From Myxocyprinus asiaticus (Eukaryota > Chordata > Actinopteri > Cypriniformes > Catostomidae), in NCBI RefSeq assembly GCF_019703515.2, contig NC_059356.1, forward strand, positions 24,667,197 to 24,731,196: a stretch of DNA of 64,000 nucleotides, given 5' to 3'. Position 1 is the stretch's first letter. Every line of letters begins with the position of its first letter. The position numbers were made by a program, and so were the translations under genes. Below are positions 58,801 through 64,000 of this stretch, one piece after another. The notes beneath the pieces are model-generated. The model was not told the origin of the DNA. It worked only from the letters and a program-made list of their open reading frames with translations, and made no database searches.

Positions 58801-61728
58801 ACATTGCACCCCAAATCATCATAGACTGTGGAAACTTAACACTGGACTTCAAGCAACTTGGGCTATGAGCTTCTCCACCCTTCCTCCAGACTCTAGGACC
58901 TTGGTTTCCAAATGAAATACAAAACTTGCTCTCATCTGAAAAGAGGACTTTGGACCACTGGGCAACAGTCCAGTTTTTCTTCTCCTTAGCCCAGGTAAGA
59001 CGCCTCTGATGTTGTCTGTGGTTCAGGAGTGGCTTAACAAGAGGAATACGACAACTGTAGCCAAATTCCTTGACATGTCTGTGTGTGGTTGATGCCTTGA
59101 CCCCAACCTCAGTCCATTCCTTGTGAAGTTCACCCAAATTCTTGAATCGATTTTGCTTGACAATCCTCATAAGGCTGCGGGTCTCTCGGTTGGTTGTGCA
59201 TCTTTTTCTTCCACACTTTTTCCTTCCACTCAACTTTTTGTTTACATGCTTGGATACAGCACTCTGTGAACAGCCAGCTTCTTTGGCAATGAATGTTTGT
59301 GGCTTACCCTCCTTGTGAAGGGTGTCAATGATTGTCTTCTGGACAACTGTCAGATCAGCAGTCTTCCCCATGATTGTGTAGCCTAGTGAACCAAACTGAA
59401 AGACCATTTTGAAGGCTCAGGAAACCTTTGCAGGTGTTTTGAGTTGATTAGCTGATTGGCATGTCACCATATTCTAATTTTTTGAGATAGTGAATTGGTG
59501 GGTTTTTGTTAAATGTGAGCCAAAATCATCACAATTAAAAGAACCAAAGACTTAAACTACTTCAGTCTGTGTGCATTGAATTTATTTAATACACGAGTTT
59601 CACAATTTGAGTTGAATTACTGAAATAAATGAACTTTTCCACGACATTCTAATTTATTGAGATGCACCTGTACAGTTGAAGTCAGAAGTTTACATACACT
59701 TAGGTTGAAGTCATTAAAACTCATTTTGTAACCACTCCACAGGTTTCATATTAACAAACTATAGTTTTGGCAAGTCGTTTAGGACATCTACTTTATGCAT
59801 GACATGAGTAATTTTTCCAACAATTGTTTACAGACCGATAGTTTCACTTTTAATTGACTATATCACAATTCCAGTGGGTCAGAAGTTTACATACACTAAG
59901 TTAACTGTGCCTTTAAGCAGCTTAAAATTCCAGAAAATGCTGTCAAGCCTTTACACAATTAACAAATTAGCTTCTGATAGGAGGTGTACTGAATTGGAGG
60001 CGTACCTGTGGATGTATTTTAAAGCCTACCTTCAAACTCAGTGCCTCTTTGCTTGACATTATGGGAAAATCAAAAGAAATCAGCCAAGACCTCAGAAAAA
60101 TTTTTTTGGACCTCCATAAGTCTGGTTCATCCTTGGGAGCAATTTCCAAACGCATGAAAATACCACGTTCATCTGTACAAACAATAGTACGCAAGTATAA
60201 ACACCATGGGTCCACGCAGCCATCATACCGCTCAGGATGGAGACGCATTCTGTCTCCTAGAGATTAACGTAGTTTGGTCTGAAAAGTGCAAATCAATCTC
60301 AGAACAACAGCAAAGGACCTTGTGAAGATGTTGGAGGAAACAGGTAGACAAGTATCTATATCCACAGTAAAACGAGTCCTATATCGACATAACCTGAAAG
60401 GCTGCTCAGCAAGGAAGAAGCCACAGCTCAAACCGCCACAATTAAAAACATTAAAAAAAATAGACTACAGTTTGCAAGTGCACATGGGGACAAAGATCTT
60501 ACTTTTTGGAGAAATTTCCTCTGATCTAATGAAACAAAAATTTAACTGTTTGGCCATAATGACTATAATTATGTTTGGAATTAAAAGGGTAAGGCTTGCA
60601 AGCCGAAGAACACCATCCCAACTGTGAAGCATGGGGGGGGGGGGCAGCATCATGTTGTGGGGGTGCTTTGCTGCAGGAGGGACCGATGCACTTCACAAAA
60701 TAGATGACATCATGAGGAAGGAAAATTATATGGATATATTGAAATCTCAAGACATCAGCCAGGAAGTTAAAGCTTTGTCACAAATGGGTCTTCCAAATGG
60801 ACAATGACCCCAAGCATACCTCCAAAGTTGTGGCAAAATGGCTTAAGGACAACAAAGTCAAGTTATTGGAGTGGCCATCACAAAGCCCTGACCTCAATCC
60901 GATGGAAAATTTGTGGGCAGAACTGGAAAAGCGTGTGCGAGCAAGGAGGCCTACAAACCTGACTCAGTTACACCAGTTCTGTCTGGAGGAATGGGCCAAA
61001 ATTCCAGCAACTTATTTTGAGAAGCTTGTGGCAGGCTACCAAAAACATTTGATTCAAGGTAAACAATTTAAAGGCAATGCTACCAAATACTCTCAAAGTG
61101 TATGTAAACTTCTGACCCACTGGGAATGTGATGAAAGAAATAAAAGCTGAAATAAATCATTCTCTCTACTATTATTCTGATATTTCACATTCTTAAAATA
61201 AAGTAGTGATCCTAACTGACATAAGACAGGGAAAGTTTTCTATGATTAAATGTCAGGAATTGTGAAAAACTGAGTTTAAATGTATTTGGCTAATGTGTAT
61301 GTATACTTCTGACTTCAACTGTAGCTACATGCCAATTAATCAAATAAATGGATATTAAATATTGATTTATTTAAATTGTTTTATTATGTGAGATGAAAGA
61401 GACCACAGTGTGCTATGAGAGATTAAACTAGAAGTGTTTGAGATTGGTTGCCAGGGACAACAGTCAAATATACAGTACATTTTAGCAATCTTTATACAAA
61501 AATATTTGAATGCAGAATGTCGTAATTGACCAATCTAGTATTTCAGAGAGCCATTTAAAAAAAAAAAGAAAAACTAGATGTAAACTGGTCCTTTCAGGTT
61601 ATTCAAAGCTGACTTGAAGCTGTGGTTTCTTCTAAGTAGAAGACTAATTTAAATGTTTAATCCTATTTTCTTTTTTTTCTTTAAAGATTTCTGTCTTCTC
61701 TAATTTCTGGAACTACAGACCCTTTTAA
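52224..61728 (+). CDS. rogdi: ROGDI, complete 11-exon coding region
   Basis: ROGDI is the vertebrate counterpart of yeast Rav2 and acts with DMXL proteins and WDR7 in assembling the V-ATPase. Human loss causes Kohlschuetter-Toenz syndrome. Exons: 52224-52259, 52696-52767, 52907-52989, 53164-53218, 53374-53454, 53602-53697, 53971-54069, 54716-54829, 57611-57660, 57797-57923, 61687-61728. All introns are GT-AG and the joined frame is 855 nt, 284 residues (human 287). Diagnostic segments are [20 protein letters not shown] (exons 1-2), [14 protein letters not shown] (exon 4), [20 protein letters not shown] (exon 7), [19 protein letters not shown] (exon 10) and the C-terminus [10 protein letters not shown]. 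An in-frame upstream ATG at 52182 would add 14 residues. Intron 8 holds a hAT-like MITE relative downstream of exon 7, a SINE and a large MITE; intron 10 holds two Tc1 elements. Confidence 0.96.
52788..52826. repeat. (AT)n microsatellite in rogdi intron 2
   Basis: About 19 TA units start about 20 bp after the exon 2 donor at 52768. Length variation would bring no coding change. Confidence 0.92.
54162..54524. mobile_element. hAT-type non-autonomous element in rogdi intron 7
   Basis: CAGGGAAGGGGAAC at the left and GTTCCCCACCCCTG at the right are inverted and fit the CAGGGGTGGGGAAC termini of vertebrate hAT (Charlie-like) elements. The inner part includes CACGGGCCAT and ACACGGCCCTGAGG, typical of these elements. 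No transposase. The flanking 8-bp duplication is degenerate. Confidence 0.68.
54830..55655 (+). other. First part of rogdi intron 8
   Basis: No exon or named repeat seen. The beginning (GGTGAAAAGAGATCTGAAAATTGGGG-like) and the segment near 56760-56810 (AGTGAGGGGGACATGTCCCC) may be the ends of a larger decayed element, but this is not established. Confidence 0.35.
55660..56087 (-). mobile_element. tRNA-derived SINE in rogdi intron 8
   Basis: A full-length minus-strand member of the SINE family seen in ppl introns. The body starts TTTCTCCCCAATTTGG at the left, and the tRNA-like head with GATTCGAACTTGCGACTCC lies near 56020. A clear target duplication was not found. It produces 86- and 79-codon frames that are artefacts. 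Confidence 0.85.
56850..57554. mobile_element. Large palindromic MITE (AGTTCACCCAAAAATGA ends), rogdi intron 8
   Basis: The left TATAGTTCACCCAAAAATGA and the right TTTTTTGGTGAACTGTTCCT are inverted, and the interior is a near-perfect mirror with its centre near 57195 (ACACTTCCTAG versus CTAGGAAGTGT). Its right end touches TTAA at 57555-57558, 52 bp before exon 9. It is related to 40745-41401. Confidence 0.7.
58094..59670 (-). mobile_element. Apparently complete Tc1-like transposon, copy C, in rogdi intron 10
   Basis: A 1577-bp element with ends CAGGTGCATCTCAATAAATT and its inverse, flanked by TA at 58092-58093 and 59671-59672. Terminal inverted repeats are about 200 bp long and nearly identical to each other. 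It belongs to the same family as copy B. It carries an uninterrupted transposase gene antisense to rogdi, and its right-hand TA is also the left-hand TA of the Sleeping Beauty-like element. Confidence 0.93.
58373..59407 (-). CDS. Intact Tc1-like DD34E transposase
   Basis: A 344-residue frame with no stop or frameshift, the usual length for Tc1 transposases. Residues about 15-70 contain the first helix-turn-helix ([29 protein letters not shown]), followed by a basic linker ([10 protein letters not shown]) and a second DNA-binding helix set. The catalytic triad is Asp in VLFSDESKF, Asp in [10 protein letters not shown] and Glu in DLNPIENLW, with exactly 34 residues between the second Asp and the Glu. 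It is the only transposase gene in the window free of visible defects. An in-frame internal Met ([10 protein letters not shown]) 12 residues later may be the true start. Transcription would run opposite to rogdi. Confidence 0.9.
   Translation of the reverse strand: MVFQFGSLGYTIMGKTADLTVVQKTIIDTLHKEGKPQTFIAKEAGCSQSAVSKHVNKKLSGRKKCGRKRCTTNRETRSLMRIVKQNRFKNLGELHKEWTEVGVKASTTHRHVKEFGYSCRIPLVKPLLNHRQHQRRLTWAKEKKNWTVAQWSKVLFSDESKFCISFGNQGPRVWRKGGEAHSPSCLKSSVKFPQSMMIWGAMSSAGVGPLCFLKTKVTAPVYQEILEHIMLPSADQLFKDADFIFQQDLAPAHTGKCTKSWLNDHGVGVLDWPANSPDLNPIENLWGIVKRKMRNKRPKNADELKATVKETWASIPPQQCHKLITSMPRRIEAVIKAKGAPTKY
59673..61321 (+). mobile_element. Sleeping Beauty-type Tc1 transposon (decayed)
   Basis: It starts CAGTTGAAGTCAGAAGTTTA and ends in the inverse, CTTCTGACTTCAACTG, with TA at 59671-59672 and 61322-61323. 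Inner copies of the direct repeat occur at about 59878-59902 (GTCAGAAGTTTACATACACT) and about 61100-61127 in inverse. Each end therefore has the two-repeat IR/DR structure that defines the Sleeping Beauty/salmonid Tc1 group. Total 1649 bp. Its transposase is disrupted. Confidence 0.92.
60061..61107 (+). pseudogene. Sleeping Beauty-like transposase, disrupted
   Basis: The start [13 protein letters not shown] and the first DNA-binding domain are clear, ending RILSPRD before an in-frame TAA at 60265-60267. Further pieces follow in other frames: [20 protein letters not shown] (60290 on), a collapsed stretch around 60440-60600 with several indels and loss of part of the first catalytic block, and from 60797 [15 protein letters not shown] and [11 protein letters not shown] with the second Asp and the Glu. 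A run of nine G at about 60632-60640 adds another shift. The usual stop after GNATKY is also lost. Non-functional. Confidence 0.9.
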
Positions 61729-62910
61729 GCTATATCTGACCAAAGCTCTTTTGCAGTGAATGATAATAAAATGATATAATTACTATACTTTAGGATGCAC
61801 TAGGAACTAAAGAATTCTGTGAACAAGTTCCATAAAGTAATTTTCTTTATTACAGGACCATGTATTCAGTGTATATGTGTGAGACATATAAAGTTTATTG
61901 TACAGTATGTATACTACAGTAGTGATATTGTGCTATGTAGATTGTGCTGAAAGCATTCCTTTGAAACAGGCTTGTCAGATGAAGGTATTCAGTGACATTC
62001 GTTCCTTTATGCGTTCATGCAGTATTTGTCATTGTTGTCAGTGTTGATCTGTTTGTCAGTGATCTTGCCTATATTTAAGCTAACCATAGGCCTAGACTTT
62101 AGAATGAAAATGCTACTAAATACACAATGCTTGGAATTCTTAGTGGTCGTTTGTCACAAAGACTGTGAAATGTTCCATTGTATTTAATGAGACCTCTTCA
62201 AAACTTTTTCACCAGTGTTTTTGCCTTGTAGTCCGTGTGGTTGTACGTTTAACACTTAGAACACTTTGGGGGTTGGGGTGGGGTGGGGGTATGGGGGTTG
62301 GATAGATATCATATCAGGGACTATCCCATGATGAAACATTTAAAAACATTTATAAATAACCTCATTATGATAAACCTCACCAGATACTTGGAACTACATT
62401 AATGTGCATATATGACCAACAGTATATTTGCCACTGTAACTCATCTGTGGTATGATTCTATTAGAACAGCTCTGCTGATTAATAACACTAATTGACATAT
62501 AACAATGAACGATGTCAGGGCTTTCAAATGATCATTCCATTTAAACAATACACATTCCTGTGGATGTTGTGATTAGGGAGTCGAGTTTGCTGTTCCTAGT
62601 AAACATCATTCCATGATGAAAAAAAGGAATTTTATGTTCCTCGATATTTCTTTAACATCAGGTCATTCAAAATTTGGGAGTCTTACAGAAAGTTTTTCTC
62701 TGTCATGGTAGTTCATGTACTCCTCAGCCTTGTGTGTTTATTGGTAATTTTTATTTATTCCATGCACTTCATTTGTGTCCTCAATAATTTCATGTATGTT
62801 AATTTATACTGATTAAAATGTTTAAGTGAAAATAAAAAAAGATTTTCATGGTACATTTCATGCTTAGTATGGAACATTTTGTGCAATAAACATACCTTAT
62901 GAACACTTTT
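61729..62910 (+). other. rogdi 3' UTR
   Basis: No frame of interest. AT-rich with a G-rich run near 62267-62300. AATAAA at 62831-62836 and 62885-62890 mark likely 3' ends, about 1.15 kb after the stop. Confidence 0.55.
62885..62890 (+). terminator. Probable rogdi polyadenylation signal
   Basis: Canonical AATAAA in GTGCAATAAACATAC, followed about 20 bp later by TTTTTTTGCATGTGTCCC, a U/GU-rich downstream element. A second hexamer lies 54 bp upstream. Confidence 0.5.
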
Positions 62911-64000
62911 TTTGCATGTGTCCCATTTTTCAGATGTTTTAGATCAAATTAAATGATCAGTGCTTCCATATATTATAGTGCACTGGAATGACATACAGGG
63001 AATGGTATATTTGATTTCTAATGTTCTTTTATTTATGTAATGTAGATGCATATGCCCATTGAAATTAATTCCTTTCAAACATATTTCCATCATTTTAGGA
63101 TTATATTTCTTTGTCAAAACTTTATACAAAAATGTTTTTCACAAATAATATATTTCATAAAGCGTTATTTCTAATATTTTCTGCTATTTAAAGTTTATAA
63201 GAAGTCTTAATGACATGAACTATTTAAAACAAAACAAACAAACAAACAAAAGTTTAATCAAAAGCATAAAACTTCTCAGAAAGTGCAGAAGTTCTGTATT
63301 TTGAAATTTCAGATCCGTCAACCATTAGACAAATTCATCGTCAAAGAAAAGCATTGAAAGTACTTTTATCATGAACAAGGTTTAAGAAAATGTGTATTCT
63401 AACTGGCATCTGGCATAACTGGTCATAACAGTTCTACTCTTCAAAAACATGAAAAGCAATGTCAATGATGGCCATTTGCTCCATTCAGGGAAATTGCTAC
63501 ATTAATGTCCTTAATTACAAATCCTTCAAATATTTTCAAAAAGCATCACCATTGAACACTCAAAACAGATTTAAACTGTCCAGAAAATATCCCAAGTTAT
63601 GAACTAGTCCAGATAAATGATTTTATTAACAGACATGCTCACTATCTATTGTTGTAGTCCTAGGACCTTTAATGGATGATGCAACTTCAGTAAAGTGATT
63701 TTTTTTTTCTGACCCCTGGTTAAAATGTTTTGCTTTTATCATCCCCAAAATGAAGCATTTACCTCACACAAAACAATATTTTAGCCCATTTTTAAGATTT
63801 ATGCATTGCAATTGTCTAACAAAATTCAGTCAAATTAAAATGTGTAATTTAACATAATTAAATTAATACAATTTCAAATACAAATTTCTTTTTATTAAAG
63901 ATTACTTAATTCATTCTGATGGAATTTTGATATGAAATTGAAATGCATAAATCTTAAAATTAAGTGCAGAAATTCTTTCATTTTCCTTTTCAAGTATAAA
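62911..64000. other. Downstream DNA, nothing recognised
   Basis: AT-rich sequence with a short (AAAC)n run at about 63229-63250. No exon, RNA gene or repeat family recognised. Confidence 0.45.

Overview
The window is vertebrate nuclear DNA, most likely from a cypriniform (carp/minnow-type) fish. Three multi-exon genes with GT-AG introns lie head to tail on the + strand. Their encoded proteins match periplakin, GLYR1 (NPAC/NP60) and ROGDI along their whole length. The fish assignment rests on the repeat content: a Sleeping Beauty-type Tc1 element, several other fish Tc1 families, tRNA-derived SINEs with 13-bp target duplications, and abundant palindromic MITEs. The species is an inference; no search was possible.

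Layout. 1-868: left-edge fragment of a Ty3/gypsy LTR retrotransposon on the minus strand (LTR plus the start of gag). 869-14600: gene-poor upstream DNA with an L1-type LINE relic (about 6380-7550) and several TIR-bearing repeats. 14945-31272: ppl, 22 coding exons, 1754 codons plus stop. 31273-35883: ppl 3' UTR, a nested pair of MITEs, then a GC-rich block of minisatellites, a perfect 54-bp inverted repeat and further copies of it directly upstream of the next gene. 35884-44350: glyr1, 16 coding exons, 507 codons, with a long 3' UTR to about 46040. 46522-51160: four different Tc1/mariner elements in a row, separated only by TA dinucleotides or short microsatellites. 52224-61728: rogdi, 11 coding exons, 284 codons. 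Its last intron carries an apparently intact Tc1 element and a decayed Sleeping Beauty-like element that touch at one shared TA. 61729-64000: rogdi 3' UTR and downstream DNA.

The three genes do not form a pathway. Periplakin is a cytolinker of epithelial junctions and the cornified envelope, GLYR1 is a nucleosome-binding chromatin and transcription-elongation factor, and ROGDI is an accessory factor for V-ATPase assembly. Their order and common orientation match the human 16p13.3 block PPL-(UBN1)-GLYR1-ROGDI. The ubn1 gene expected between ppl and glyr1 is not visible here.

No new enzymatic or defence system is apparent. The most unusual structures are the inverted-repeat/minisatellite block upstream of glyr1, the fold-back Tc1 derivative, and the two Tc1 elements sharing one TA target. 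Exon boundaries were set by hand from splice signals, reading-frame continuity and protein similarity known from memory.
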